64,000 nucleotides of DNA from Liopterus haemorrhoidalis (Eukaryota; Arthropoda; Insecta; Coleoptera; Dytiscidae). The stretch covers positions 372,001 through 436,000 of the forward strand of contig OZ020612.1 of NCBI GenBank assembly GCA_963971575.1, given 5' to 3'. The notes under the pieces were generated by a model. It made no database searches and had not been told where the DNA came from. It worked only from the letters and a program-made list of their open reading frames with translations. Shown here piece by piece: positions 10,670-22,167 of this stretch (within the stretch, counting starts at the first letter, position 1; each line of letters opens with the position of its first letter). The position numbers and the translations under genes are program-made.

Positions 10670-11240
10670 GTTACATAACTATAACTTTTGTACATTGTCA
10701 ACAAAAAAACACAAAAAATACGTTACTTTCCGAAAACATAATCTGATCAAAAAATCCTGTTGTACTTATTCTGGTTTACACCAATGTTCATTACTTAAAA
10801 TTTTTTCAGATTTTTAGTGTAAACCATCTGGGCTACAGGGTGTGGGACAAATTTTTTTTTTGCAAAATTTTGGCAAAAATCGTATCAAAATAATTTATTT
10901 TGCAAAAATAAAAATTTGATCGTTCATCCACGTACTAAGGGCTTTGACGCCCTACTCAGATTTATTTATTTATTTATTTTTTTTTCGATGAACGCATATT
11001 TGTTTATATTTTTAGGGGCATATACGTTTTAGATGTTTCAGTATTTTTTCTATGTGTGGGTCAAAGAGTTGTATAGGCATGCCAAATTTCAACTCTCTAG
11101 GTTTAGCCGTTTGGCTACAATTTTTACCGAACAGACAGACCGACAGACAGACAGACAGACTGACTGACAGACAGAAAGACAGACAGATAGACAGACAGAC
11201 ATACAGACAGACGACAAAATGACGGTATAAGGGTTTTTTG
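10670..11240 (-). mobile_element. Family B copy 2, 5' half, inverted
   Basis: This is the inverted match of 9073-9645, including the GACA microsatellite (11132-11214) and the block complementary to TTCGGTAAAAATTGTAGCC. With copy 1 it makes an inverted pair of about 550 bp around 1 kb. The extreme 5' end is replaced by family A sequence at about 11240. Confidence 0.75.
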
Positions 11241-11275
11241 GTCGAATTTGCTCTGCACGTGTATACAGAGAGACG

Positions 11276-11306
<31 letters not shown>

Positions 11307-11440
11307 CGACAGACATCATGCTAAAATTAGTCAAAACGTTATGTAGGGACCTCAATTCGTGGAGATCATCGAAATCTCGAAATGTCAAAATCGGTATGAT
11401 CACAATACCTCTCTTATATATGTTGGCGGTCGATAAAAAT
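11241..11440 (-). mobile_element. Family A 5'-end fragment fused to family B
   Basis: GAATTTGCTCTGCACGTG, a GACA run (about 11275-11316) and the conserved 5' block end at a slightly altered subterminal repeat (TGGCGGTCGAT, about 11424-11434). The junction with family B falls inside TTTTGGTCGAATTTGC, next to both microsatellites. Confidence 0.7.
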
Positions 11441-12320
11441 TGTTTAGTAGATTTCTTAAGGACCGGGCACTCAAGACCTTGATCTCATCCTGGTTGTGTG
11501 CCTTATCTGACTAACTGAAGTTTCTAAATGGAAGACGTGGATTATCCTTCCAAAACTTATCGAAATTTATGGTGTTTTATATGTAGCCACAATCTGTTAT
11601 CACTTACCAAATACCTACAAAACTCTGAAATGTGTGAAAATTCTCACGTGCAAATATTTCATAATGAGAGGTATATAAAGAGCAAGAGCATCCTGTGATG
11701 TTTGTTTGCAAATTGAATAACGTCATCCATTTGTAAGCCGAGAGTGAGTTTATCTTTTTAGCGTTTATTAAGTCGAGTTCCGGGCACTGGCACTGGCACG
11801 GGCACTGGCAATGGTGGCCGGATTCATTTAGAGCGCGGAACAAACGATCGAGTGACAGCAAGTGCTCGCTGGATGTACTTGTGAATTATTATATTTTTAA
11901 AATAACAAGAGGCCGAGGGAGTTTATTTACATTATGCGGCTTGAGAGACGCGGTGCGCAGCGCACCCGTGCCGGCTCGTATTCTAAATCACCCTCAAGCT
12001 CGACAACACTCGCCAACAGTGTTAATTTAACATTTTTCTCACGGTCCATGAACACGAAATTCACTTAAAATAGATCATTATTAAGATCTTTAGGGGACGT
12101 CTACGTCTCTCCTCATCTTGTGCGTCTAATGTATAAACGAGTTAAATAGCTAAATAGGATGATGAACGACGCTAATGTTTCTCTTCGTCTTTCGTCAGTG
12201 GCGGTACTACAATGCGCCACTCCTTACACTACCCGGAGCCGTAAGCACCAACACATACATATCTTTCATAATAAGCGTCAATTTTAATCAATTATCAGGT
12301 CCTCAAGGATGAAATTTATA
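11441..12320. other. No gene; family B-like 3' end and GGCACT repeats
   Basis: About 11608-11650 carries ATACCTACAAAACTCT followed by GTGTGAAAATTCTCAC, a diverged family B 3' end. A (GGCACT)n-like tract lies at about 11783-11815 and a small palindrome GGTGCGCAGCGCACC at about 11952-11966. No coding sequence recognised. Confidence 0.55.
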
Positions 12321-12324
12321 ATTA

Positions 12325-12960
12325 ATAATATTGCCAATTTGATATTGGCTTAATATTTTAACGTTCTGTTTTTTTTTTTTTTTTTTTTGATAGTTACATA
12401 TCTCTCCTGTTTAAAGAGAACATTGTATGCTCTAAAATATCAAAAACTTTTTTTTAAAATTAATTTTGTTGAAAATGGAACGGTCGGAAATCCGCACTAT
12501 TATGATGTATGAGTTCTTACGTGGAACTACCGCATCGTAGACCGCACGAAACATTAATAGTGAATTTGGCCCTAGTGTTACTACGCAACAGACAATATTT
12601 CGTACAGGTAAATTTAAAAAAAAAGTCTCATCGATGATCACAGCAGAAATGTACTGCAACCAACTGGACGAAATGTTGCAAAAACAGTCTAGATTGGTCA
12701 ACAGATCGACTCCTATCTTATTACATGATAACGCTAGACCACACACTGCACAAATGACAGGAAAAACTACAGGAATTGGAGTTGGAACTTCTTCATAATC
12801 CTCCATACCCACCAGACCTAGCCCCACTGACTACCACTTCTTCCGCAATTTGAACAACTTTTTAATAGGAGAACAGTTTAATTCCGACAATTTTGAAAGG
12901 AGAACACGAAATTCTTAGGTTGACGGGTTCGCCTCCAGTTAAGTACTATTTTATTATTTA
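12325..12960 (+). pseudogene. Mariner (group ii) relic with internal deletion
   Basis: A T-rich leader precedes a frame starting at 12475 (MERSEIRTIMMYEFLRGTT) that is broken by a stop after TAS. Further on, ILLHDNARPHTAQ carries the second catalytic Asp with its usual context, followed after frameshifts by SPTDYHFFRNL with the third. Most of the middle is missing. The 5' half matches 23760-24060. Confidence 0.8.
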
Positions 12961-13490
12961 CCTTCTTTTACTATTTATCTGCTAACATGTCATAATGACA
13001 ATATTATAAACGTCAATTTGAATTCAGGTTGGTTAAAGTATGCCAGTTTTAATGAACTGCGTACCATAATGAGTTCATTAAGATACTCAGTATCATAATG
13101 GAGTTCATCAGTTAAAAACGCAATAATTCAAGCATTATTATTATCAATTTGCATATGTTTATTTTAAGATTTTTTTATTTTGGCTTCTTCGAATAGACGG
13201 GCTTTTTTGGTATACTCCATTCTTCATTCTTCATAGAATTGAACGATATCTAAATACATCGATCGTATTTTTACAAAACTCATAAAATCATATTTTCCTT
13301 TTAAATCAGATACCAAAGTTATTCATGAATCATTTTTTGTTCCAACTATCTTGGAAAACTCTCGAAATTAAATATTAAATTAATATAATAACTTTAACTT
13401 TTGTTGTTTGTAAATAAGTAATTCGTTACTAAGGAAACTACTAAAAGAGCTCATTTGATTTTCCTTTATTTTCAATTTCTAATTAATTAT
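12961..13490. other. No gene seen
   Basis: AT-rich, no recognised repeat ends or coding content. Confidence 0.55.
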
Positions 13491-13493
13491 TTA

Positions 13494-13737
13494 GGCCCGG
13501 TTTTTCCACCTTCAGATAAAGTTCCAGGTAACTATCTGACAGATAAGGTTATTTGTAACTTCATCTGCTGAGTAAATGTCATCCCTTCTTTCTATACAAA
13601 TGTGTCTATCGGATAATGAGACTGACGTATTGGATTCACTGACTGGTATTGACATTTATTCAGCAGATGAAGTTACAAATAACCTTATCTGTCAGATAGT
13701 TACCTGGAACTTTATCTGAAGGTGGAAAAACCGTGCC
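13494..13737. mobile_element. PIF/Harbinger-like palindromic MITE
   Basis: 244 bp with arms of about 88 bp that are almost perfectly complementary. The ends are GGCCCGGTTTTTCCACC and the complement of GGCACGGTTTTTCCACC. TTA flanks both sides (13491-13493, 13738-13740), the 3-bp duplication typical of PIF/Harbinger. Confidence 0.85.
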
Positions 13738-13740
13738 TTA

Positions 13741-15595
13741 ATATTTATAATTACCGACTGTCACATATAGAGAGAGAAGTATTGTAATCATACCAATTTT
13801 GACAGATATTTTTACAGATAAAACGGAATAACTGGTTCCTATTTCCAGCTAAAATAAATTTTAAAAATATCTATTTAAAACTTATTTTTGTTGTTTGATT
13901 AGGTTAACATTGGATGTGTCAAAGTGACAGTTAATTGTTTTGGAAAAAAGTAGCTATCTTTATTGGTGTTACAGTAGCTGAATTGAAACAATTTTACTTG
14001 CATCTCTAGGGACCCAAGCAAACTACTTACGTCCCGTCAATAGCAGCAGCTCTCGCTACCTCAAATCAACTTACATCCCGCAAAACAATGTAATAATGGC
14101 ATACTTACGATACTGGGAATACGAAAAAATTAATAACACCGTCATTTACTCCATTTACAAATGGATTGACATTTTTTAATACAACATGACATACAATTTC
14201 AAAGGTGCAAACTATTGCAATCAAAATTTCCTCTTAGTTTGTTCTTACAAAAGTGAACAGCAAATATTTTTTCATTTTCGTAAGAATTATTACGAACAAT
14301 TGTTTTTTTTTTGTTAGTGTGGGGTTTAAATTATATTTTGGTAGAGTGGTGGGAGAAGATTTAAAGTTCCGCCACTGTACCTCATACTAGCGAGTTGCCT
14401 TGTGTTCTGTTTTGGCGTGCCTCACTCTGCCGTGAAAAACTACCAGGCTCTTGTTACCGTATCGGTGTGATGGCGCTCAACAGGAGCCTCGCTCCGCTCG
14501 ATAAATCAAATATTCATACATTAATTCGGGCGAATTTCGGCGCTCTCGCGCACGGTTTCGTCTATTATATTTTTAAAGAATATCTCTAGTGTAACTAAAA
14601 GCTCTTAGCTCCTTCTCGAACTTTTATGAGCGTAACGCATTGTCCGCCTGTTTTAATTTCATGTTCAGCTCGTAATATAGACACGATAATGACACTTCTT
14701 TGTCCTGAAGCGCGGCATCATCACTACAGAAAGCTCATTACTTCTCTCCACCCCTTTTTTTAATATTTAAATGGTAATAATTTTAAATAAATTATAAAAT
14801 CGAATATTTGGTTTAATTTTATAACCTTTGCGGCTTTATAATGTAAATGTTACGAATAATTAATATGTCCAAATAAATATTCATAAACGAGTTTGAATTT
14901 CATTAATTTTAACAAGTTCATTGGTTCAAATTATGCGACGGTTCCGTCTCGCTTATGGATACATTTTATTTAAAACTTGATCATATTTCTAATAACAGCG
15001 TGCGCTATATTTATGACGGCGGTAAACATGCCGGGAGCAGGGGAACGGTGCCGGGACCAGGAGCTGATGCCGGGACCAGGAGAGGGTGTTACCTGCTCAC
15101 AACTGATTTGCTCCAATAACACTATTTATGTCATGAATTACATTTTAGCACAATCACCAATCGATACAATGCGCATTCGCTGCCACATTTCTTGTCAATG
15201 ATGTTTGATATGGACATGATTAACCTCCCCATTCTTCCCCGCTGCGCTTCTATCTAACAAAGGCAAAATGAAATTAATATCAAATTCTATCCCAAATTAT
15301 GATATGTTTCTATAAACATTTCTGATCATAGATGGTTCGGAATAAAACGTTTTTATTAGCTTACAGCCATCAGCAAAATTATTAAGTACGGTACTTAATC
15401 AATAATTTCTTTACGAAATAGCCTTTATATATATTTTATTTCCTCTAAGAATATAAATCTAATATTCTGCTAGTCCACTCTTGATTTAATTTTATTAGGT
15501 AGACTCAAGTGGTTTACAACAACAGTGAACATATTTTTTGACCGAGTTTCGTTCCCAAGACTAGGTCGTTATGCGAATTTACCACATCGTAGTTT
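13741..15595. other. No gene; scattered repeat fragments
   Basis: About 13753-13805 is a diverged family A 5' end. About 14167-14255 (CATGACATACAATTTCAAAG...) matches 42127-42208. About 15029-15084 has three imperfect tandem copies of GCCGGGACCAGGAG. The short open frames at 14395 and 14977 have no recognisable domain. Confidence 0.5.
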
Positions 15596-16202
15596 GAAAA
15601 AATCAGCTGTGGCCACCACAGGACCGACAGCCATCACAAAATACTTGTATAAAATACATTCTAGCAGCTGAGTAGAAATAACTTTTTTTTTTACTTTAAT
15701 GGCCTTTGCTGCTGTAGCAATTAGCCAGGACGATTTTTATTTGAGAAAATTTCCATTACTGAACGAGATTCGAACCCGAGACCTTCGCAACTCAGAGCAC
15801 ATGTGTTACCACTACGCTACGCCGGTCGAGTAGAAATAACTTGGCCTAATATTTTCTAGCAGAGATATTATTTATCATGACCATGGAAACGTTACATATA
15901 TGTAAGTATGAAAAAATAGATACTTAGAAAAAATTTCGAAAAATTTTTCGTTTTATCAAAAAATGTCTCAAATAAAAGTTTTTAGTTATTGCTTTTATAG
16001 CAACTTTTGTTAATTTTTTTTTCGAAATATTTTTCTGTTGTTAATTATTTGCAAAAATCTTAAAATCGACACGAGTAAACTTTCAGTTCTAGTAAACCGA
16101 TTATTACCAAAAGTTGATCAACTCGTGCCATTGACGTCAAAAGCTTAAATATGCAGTTTCATAAAAATCCTTTTAGCCGAATTTGCTCTGCACGTGTACA
16201 CA

Positions 16203-16237
<35 letters not shown>

Positions 16238-16373
16238 AGATCAACAGACATCATACTAAAAATAGTCAAAACGTTATGTAGGGACCTTAATTCGTGGAGA
16301 TCCATCGAAATCTCGAAATGTCAACATCGGTATGATCACAATACCTCCCTTATATATGTTGGCGGTCGGTAAA
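15596..16373 (-). mobile_element. Family A copy with SINE insertion
   Basis: On the minus strand: 5' subterminal repeat (complement at 16360-16370), conserved block, short GTCT run (16205-16240), body, 3' repeat, hairpin (complement CTGTGGCCACCACAG near 15606-15620) and T-run. The SINE at 15685-15827 is inserted near the 3' end. Apart from the SINE it is the best complete reference copy. Confidence 0.85.
15685..15827 (-). mobile_element. tRNA-derived SINE
   Basis: On the minus strand, GGCGTAGCGTAGTGGTAAC forms the A-box region and GGTTCGAATCTCG the B box, followed by a tRNA-unrelated body (CTGGCTAATTGCTACAGCAG) and a short A-rich tail. A perfect 15-bp duplication, GAGTAGAAATAACTT, flanks it (15670-15684, 15828-15842), showing LINE-type retroposition. 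Confidence 0.92.
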
Positions 16374-17436
16374 AATATAGATGTCACAACATTCGTTACC
16401 CATTAATTTTCATAGCTGTGAACGCTGCTTTAAACTAATATTTAAAGCAGTGTTTCTTGACAGTTGAATGACAGTTCTAATAAAACTGTCTACTAAATTT
16501 ATCCACAACGTACAATGAATAGTCGACAAATTTGATAGCTGTGAACGCTGTTTAAGGATTTCTTGGCTATACCAACAAAATTCTAAAAATTCATAAAACA
16601 ACAAATAATATTTTTTATCATGAAAAATTTTGCTATGTTAATTTTTATTGTAAGGTAAATAATAAGTAAGATATTTCGTTTTTAATAACAGATATAGTAA
16701 ATTTTAAATTCCCCCTTATAAGCCCCCGTACCCATAAAGTGTAAATTTTGAGATGACATATAGAGCAATTAGAATACCAATTTAGTTCTTTCAACATTAC
16801 AAATTACGTGCAAATATGTTCAGCCGTATTAACGTAAATCTCGGACAAACAGACAAGCAGATAGAAATTAAGCTTGTTGTGGATAGTCTTATAATCACCT
16901 GAAACGCACAGAAACAAACTATGCAGCCAAACAAATAAAAATACAGATGTTTCCTATTTTATTTATGCAGATAAACGAATAACTGCAGATAGATATGAGT
17001 GTAGAGCTAGGAAATCAAGCGGGCTTATGCCGTGTAGTGTGCAGCGCAGTAGAGTAGTAGTGAAGAGGTAAGTGGAGCCCAATATCAGTGCTTTATTTCT
17101 GTCAAGGCCCTTATACGGCATCCAACATACTCTTTATTAATCTCCATCTTTTGGGAAATCATCCGCTTCTTGAAATCTTGTTGAAAAATATTGCTACATT
17201 CTTCACAACAATTGTTTTCTGTTTTTCATTTCGCTTTCTTCCTCCTTGTTTATATAGAGTGGGTAATAACTCACATGCCAGTTCAAATATTTCTAATTAT
17301 TTATTTCAGATTTAGGTCATAACCAAGATGATCGTCAAACCAATTAGTTTCTGTCAGTGATTCCCAACCTGGGGTTGGTGCTTCTTCGTTTAGGGGAACG
17401 CGAAAAAATTTAATAATGGCAAACAATATATATATA
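16374..17436. other. No gene; repeat fragments
   Basis: Holds the family E copy (16735-16920) and the dispersed repeat at 17131-17215 shared with 8722-8810. The other open frames are not convincing. Confidence 0.5.
16735..16920 (+). mobile_element. Family E repeat, copy 1
   Basis: AAATTACGTGCAAATATGTTC, a short degenerate GACA stretch (ACAAACAGACAAGCAG), then TCTTATAATCACCTGAAACG. The same order occurs at 32815-33010 and, without the microsatellite part, inverted at 50997-51125. Ends are not defined. Confidence 0.6.
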
Positions 17437-17850
17437 CCGGGTGAATTATTTAAGGAGCAACATACATGTTTCACATAATATAATGTTAATGAAGTGAGTT
17501 ATTTCAAAAGCAACATAGCCATAAAACAAATGCTTATCGTATCCATAGAAAAGACAAAATATTATTTTTTTAAATATTTTTTGGACTTAGCTACTAAGGA
17601 CATTATTATTTTTGTTTGTATATAAACATAAACAAACTAATAAAAATTCATTTATTGTTTCGAATTTACTATTTTTTAGCCGTCTAGAAACTTTATCATG
17701 TCAAATAATTATTATATCTAATCACCATTGCATATCTGTTGTCATGGATATGAGCTTGCTTTCATAATTTGCTATGTTGCAAATGAAAAAACTCACTTCA
17801 TTAATATTATATGTGAAACATGTATGTTGCTCCTTAAATAATTCACCCGG
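17437..17850. mobile_element. TA-flanked MITE with long inverted ends
   Basis: CCGGGTGAATTATTTAAGG at the left is mirrored at the right, with similarity over about 80 bp. TA flanks both sides. 414 bp, no coding sequence; a Tc1/mariner-type MITE is likely from the TA target. Confidence 0.82.
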
Positions 17851-17943
17851 TATAATAATGGAATATATATATATAAATGTGTTTCTTCTTTAATCGTCAA
17901 ATAGGTAGGATAATAATAATAAATTAGTTTAATTCATTGGGAC

Positions 17944-17975
17944 GTTTCGCATATATTAGTTTTATGCATCTTCAG
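17944..17975 (-). ncRNA. Hammerhead ribozyme-like core 1
   Basis: On the minus strand: CTGAAGA, a 5-bp helix GCATA/TATGC with a 9-nt loop, then GAAAC followed by GTC. This fits the CUGANGA-stem II-GAAA core. Such motifs are established in Penelope-like retroelements. Stems I and III were not resolved. Confidence 0.5.
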
Positions 17976-18175
17976 CCTGTGATATGCAGTTATCATCAGC
18001 GGCTGATGTAATGGACGTACATTATGAAATACGGTGGTCGTTGTAATAAAAAAATTTAGTATAATAATAAAATTAAACCTTGATTAGATGAGTTACGTCC
18101 GTAAGTTAGTAATTATAGTTGAAGGTAGATTCGGACCAGTCAGAAAATAAAAACAAATTTATTAACTTCGCTAAC

Positions 18176-18203
18176 GTTTCGATTTAATTTAAATCTTCAT
18201 CAG
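18176..18203 (-). ncRNA. Hammerhead ribozyme-like core 2
   Basis: On the minus strand: CTGATGA, then a self-complementary GATTTAA/TTAAATC helix, then GAAACG. This matches the canonical core including the U in CUGAUGA. It lies about 230 bp from core 1 on the same strand, which suggests one Penelope-like remnant; no reverse transcriptase is nearby. Confidence 0.5.
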
Positions 18204-18402
18204 AGCTTAGTTAATAGTCACGATATAAAATAACAATTTAAAAAATTAATAGAGAACACATCATATTGTCCGGTTATTGAACTCAGAGATAAGCATATGA
18301 ATTAGCATAAAATTAAAAAGATAAAACAATCAGTATTGTTTGTCAAACACATAAAAAACCGTAAATAACTGTTTACGTGTCAGTAGTTTAAAATCAAGTG
18401 TG

Positions 18403-18405
<3 letters not shown>

Positions 18406-18486
<81 letters not shown>
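18406..18486. repeat. (TA)n microsatellite
   Basis: About 80 bp of nearly pure TA with a few CA interruptions at the left end. Confidence 0.95.
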
Positions 18487-18487
<1 letters not shown>

Positions 18488-19254
18488 TCTATTCCTTATT
18501 AGTCTGTTTATCTATTCATCTATTTAGCTCTACGACAGTGTTTGTAACCAAACAATTGAACCTAGAGAGTTGAAATTCGATTGGTACATAAAATATGTGT
18601 CTATGTTTTAAGATATGTTTTTTGTATATATAGGATATGTTCGGCATTCATTTATCAGAGATGAATAATGAACTGCTTTTTCCGAGATGTCATTATTACG
18701 GTCTGTTGACTGAGATGGAGAGGAGTGCGCCCCCACCCCCACGGTGGTGTAAGCTGATGCCGTTCCCCAGGTAGATAGAGAGTAATTAGTTGTTTTTCGT
18801 GAAGCGCTTGGCCACTCACCGCTGGAACTTTTTGAAAAGCTTTCCTTCCACTTGATGAATTGTTGAGAGACACTTGGTCGTCCTTTAAATGTCGGTAATG
18901 AGGTGTGGTGTCGCTTGTCGCGCTCTTACACCCTAATATACCAATTTGAATTACAAAATATCTTGATATACACAGTCAAACTGTTTTACATAAATCAACA
19001 AATAATCCCTTACATCTTCCACCTTCCACCTTCCGCCTTCTGCCTTCCATCCCTACGACCTACAAGTCTGTTTCCGTTAGCACACCATTACTATTTAGGT
19101 TACGGCTGCATTAATGCCATCACTTGCCGATATCTGACTGCTAACTGCTCTCCTTTGCCGTGCTGGATTTATCAAATCTCTCTCTTTAATAAATCCCAAT
19201 ATTCCACATGAATTTAGATGCTATAACAAAAATATTATCTATATACTGATGTGA
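18487..19254. other. No gene; old family B-like stretch
   Basis: About 18540-18620 (CCTAGAGAGTTGAAATT) is diverged family B body. A pyrimidine-rich CTTCCACCTTCC tract lies at about 19015-19055. No gene recognised. Confidence 0.5.
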
Positions 19255-19720
19255 ATAATAATTATATAATAATAATAATTCTTTATTGACCCAGTAAACT
19301 TCTACATTATACAGCTTTTAGTCAGTCAGATTGTTACATGATACATAACATGGCAAAACCCATCAAATAACATAGGCAATATATTAGAACTAGTTGTACA
19401 TTTTGAAACTAATATTGTTAAACTCCTCGAATATATATATTGGATTGCTACTTAACATATTTTTATGGTCTTTTTGAAAACATTGAAAGGCGATGATCTA
19501 ATGCTCATGGGTAATAAGTTGAAGAAACGAATAGAGAAATAATTCGAAGCGTTTCTAGATTTGTTGAGACGAATAAAATCAGAACGTATATTGTTTTTAT
19601 AGCGCGTGTCATGTGTGTGTTGCGCACTAAAGGTACTATACGTGCTCCTATGCTTATATATGAATATAAGGCATATATTATTTCGTATATATTTTTTGGT
19701 GGTCATACGTACAAAACCTT
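19255..19720 (-). pseudogene. LINE 3' end with reverse-transcriptase tail
   Basis: A TAA/TTA tail at about 19260-19282 is followed (minus strand) by an open frame of about 84 codons containing HDTRYKNNIRSDFIRLNKSR and FFNLLPMSIRS. This is the same post-thumb region as at 8192 and 31597. 5'-truncated. Confidence 0.72.
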
Positions 19721-19736
19721 AATAAAACCAATGGCA

Positions 19737-20250
19737 AAATGAGGCCTCCGCTAGATTTTCTCTCCCATAAAAAAAAATAATAATAATAAAAAGAAAATAA
19801 AAAAAAATAAAAAATAAAAAAAAATAAAAATTTTTGAAAAAAATTAAAAAGAAAAAAGATTTAGGTAAACCTTCAAAAATACATCAAATTATATTTTATA
19901 CAAATTTTTCTCCAAGGCTTGGTTTACTAGTTATGAATTTTTAAAAAATTTAAAGTATAATAACTTCCGTTTCCGGATTCGGATCGTCATAAAAAAACAA
20001 TAGGCTTCTTCCCAATTAATAGAAGAATTTTTTAATTTCAGAACTACGTTGAACTCTCTAAGTTGAACCGTTCTTGAGTTATCGTGTATACATACACGCA
20101 GACACACATACACACACACATACGGATAGCACTTCGAAAATAGGTTTTTTGGATTCCCTGGACCATGAAACGTGGTCATCAGTCAAAATCTCGACATAGA
20201 AATTTTTCGCGATTACAATACTACCCCCTTATATATTAAGGTCGGGCAAA
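19737..20250 (-). mobile_element. Family D repeat, copy 1
   Basis: On the minus strand it starts GCCCGACCTTAATATATAAG, continues to GATTTTGACTGATGACCACG, then a TGTGTGTATG-type microsatellite, then GGAAACGGAAGTTATTA and a GGAGGCCTC end. Copy 2 is at 26546-26950. The first 60 bp resemble the 5' block of family A (TATATAAGG, GTATTGT, CGAGATTT), so the families may be related. Confidence 0.75.
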
Positions 20251-21295
20251 TAAAAACATATCCGCGAGAAATATCAACAAATTTGCGTCTGAGAAATATC
20301 CAGCATATAGACAGATAAGTGGCAGTATCAGAGTTGGTTATATGAAACCCTAAAAAGTAAAGACAAGGTCGAATGTAAGTAGAACATTCTCTTGAAATGA
20401 TTCATCTTAAACTGTAAACAGATGTATGCTGGAAGTTTGAATGTTGATGGAAATAGTGAAACTGTGTCTTGCGAGTTCTGAAAACTGCGAGAGTTTTGAT
20501 ATTTTGACGAATCTTGTATCTGTGTTCGTTTACTCTGAGCTGATCTCAACTGTGAGATCTGTACAAGTGTCCTAGGGCAGTGGGTGTTGCTCTTGCCAAA
20601 GTTTCCAAGACCTTCTTCCGAGCAATTTGTAATCTCACTCGAGTAGATTCATGTTTGGGTTGAGAGCTAGTGGTGGCTATTGCCTGCTGGGGATTCAACC
20701 GCCCCCCGCACCACACCGCCGCAACCCCTGGAACAGAGGGGGGCCATTTATCAGAAATATCGGCCGGTAATTAAACAACGTTCATCGTGTTCGCCGGTGT
20801 TCGCGTGTATCGCCACCTATAACCTGTGCTCGGGAGTGATTTGGTATCTCCCCGAGCAGAACTAATCGCTGCACACTGCTTCAGACAATGCGTAATGAGC
20901 CACGTAATACATTTCTCTCGCGTCATGTTCGACAATGACTTCTTACTGTAAGTACATTGCACGTTGAAGGCAGGCCCGGACTGGCCCGGTGGAGACTGCA
21001 GTCAACACTGACGGAAATACAATACAAGACACCCTGCACTTTAGTTGTAGGGCCCCAAAAAACTATACATGTTTTTGAAAATTTCGTAATAACCTCATTT
21101 TGAAATCTTTTACAATTAATTCAATAAATAAATAAATTTATATATGCTTGTGGTGGTGTCCCAAAATTTGATAAAATACGAATAATCATTTCGTAATTTA
21201 AAACGCTCGTTATTTTTCAGCTTCGTATGATCTATTCAGCTAGGCATATAATTAAAAAATAAATCCATAGTTAATCTACTCGATCTGTTCATATA
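20251..21295. other. No gene; possible hAT end
   Basis: AGGCCCGGACTGGCCCGG at about 20973-20990 looks like a hAT left end, but no partner end was found. A GC-rich CCGCCGCAACCCC patch lies at about 20695-20750. No gene recognised. Confidence 0.45.
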
Positions 21296-22167
21296 CGAGG
21301 TGTGGAAATTAAGTAACCGGACTGGCAACATAGCGTTTGATCTGGCAACATTTGGGATGCAGGACTTGGAGGGGCGGCAGGTGAACATGTGATACGCTTT
21401 CAGTACGAGTTTGAACTAGCTAGAGTAATTTTGTTGTAGGTTTTTTTTTCGTAAAACAGTTTTTTCTAGTGCGTTCTAAAAATGAGTGACATTCATTTCG
21501 AGAAACGGTGTGCTATCAGCTGCATCTGAACAGTGCAACGGAAACTTTGGTAAAACTTCAAAGGACTACGGAAGTATTTCGTCAAGGACCCCGTTTTTTT
21601 GGTGCTTTAATGCATTTTCAAAAGGAAGAGAGTTGATTGAAGATGAATCACGTAGCGGAAGGCCTTCATCTTCAAGAACCGATCAATATGTCGACAGAAT
21701 CCGAGATCGTCGGTTGACAGTCAGAATGATCGGGGAAGAGTTGAATATGACACACACTACCGTTCATCAGATTTTGACCAATGAACTGGGGATTAGAAAA
21801 TACGCCTTGTCACACAGCAATAAACGAGTTTTTGGCCAGTAAAAACATTCCTGTGGCTCCTCAGCCCCCTTATTCACCTGACTTGAGTTCTTATGACTTT
21901 TCCACTTCCCAAGATTGAAAAATCACCTCAAGGGACATCATTTTGGGACACTCGAAAACATTCAAACATCCGTAAACGACCAGCTGAAAGCCATTCCAGT
22001 ATCCGAGTTCCAGCAGTGCTATAAGGATTGGAAGAACCATCTCCAGCGCTGTGTGGCTTCCCAAGGAAGTTATTTTGAGGGAGACAATATTGTAATTTTA
22101 ATTTTATTCGAATAAAAAAAAATAAATAAATAAAAAATCAGTCCCGTTACTTAATTTACACACCTCG
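21296..22167 (+). mobile_element. Mariner (group iii), internally deleted, copy 1
   Basis: The ends CGAGGTGTGGAAATTAAGTA and the complement of CGAGGTGTGTAAATTAAGTA are flanked by TA. Length is 872 bp against about 1.3 kb for an intact mariner. The transposase is missing its middle part. Confidence 0.9.
21486..22118 (+). pseudogene. Mariner (group iii) transposase pseudogene
   Basis: The N-terminal part shows CYQL.../FWWFKAFSKGRE-type HTH remains and then DRRLTVRMIGEELNMTHTTVHQ (split here as RRLTVRMIGEELN and MTHTTVHQILTNELG). Directly after NELG the sequence jumps to the C-terminal region (FLASKNIPVAPQPPYSPDLS), ending in KAIPVSEFQQCYKDWKN. The catalytic centre is deleted and the frame is shifted at least twice. 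The same jump is seen in the copies at 27626 and 46070. Confidence 0.85.

Noticed and set aside
12198..14379. Possible hAT element between CAGTGGCGGTAC and CCGCCACTG
   Set aside because: Flanks TCTTTCGT and TACCTCAT do not match, and the interval contains unrelated complete elements. More likely two separate relics.
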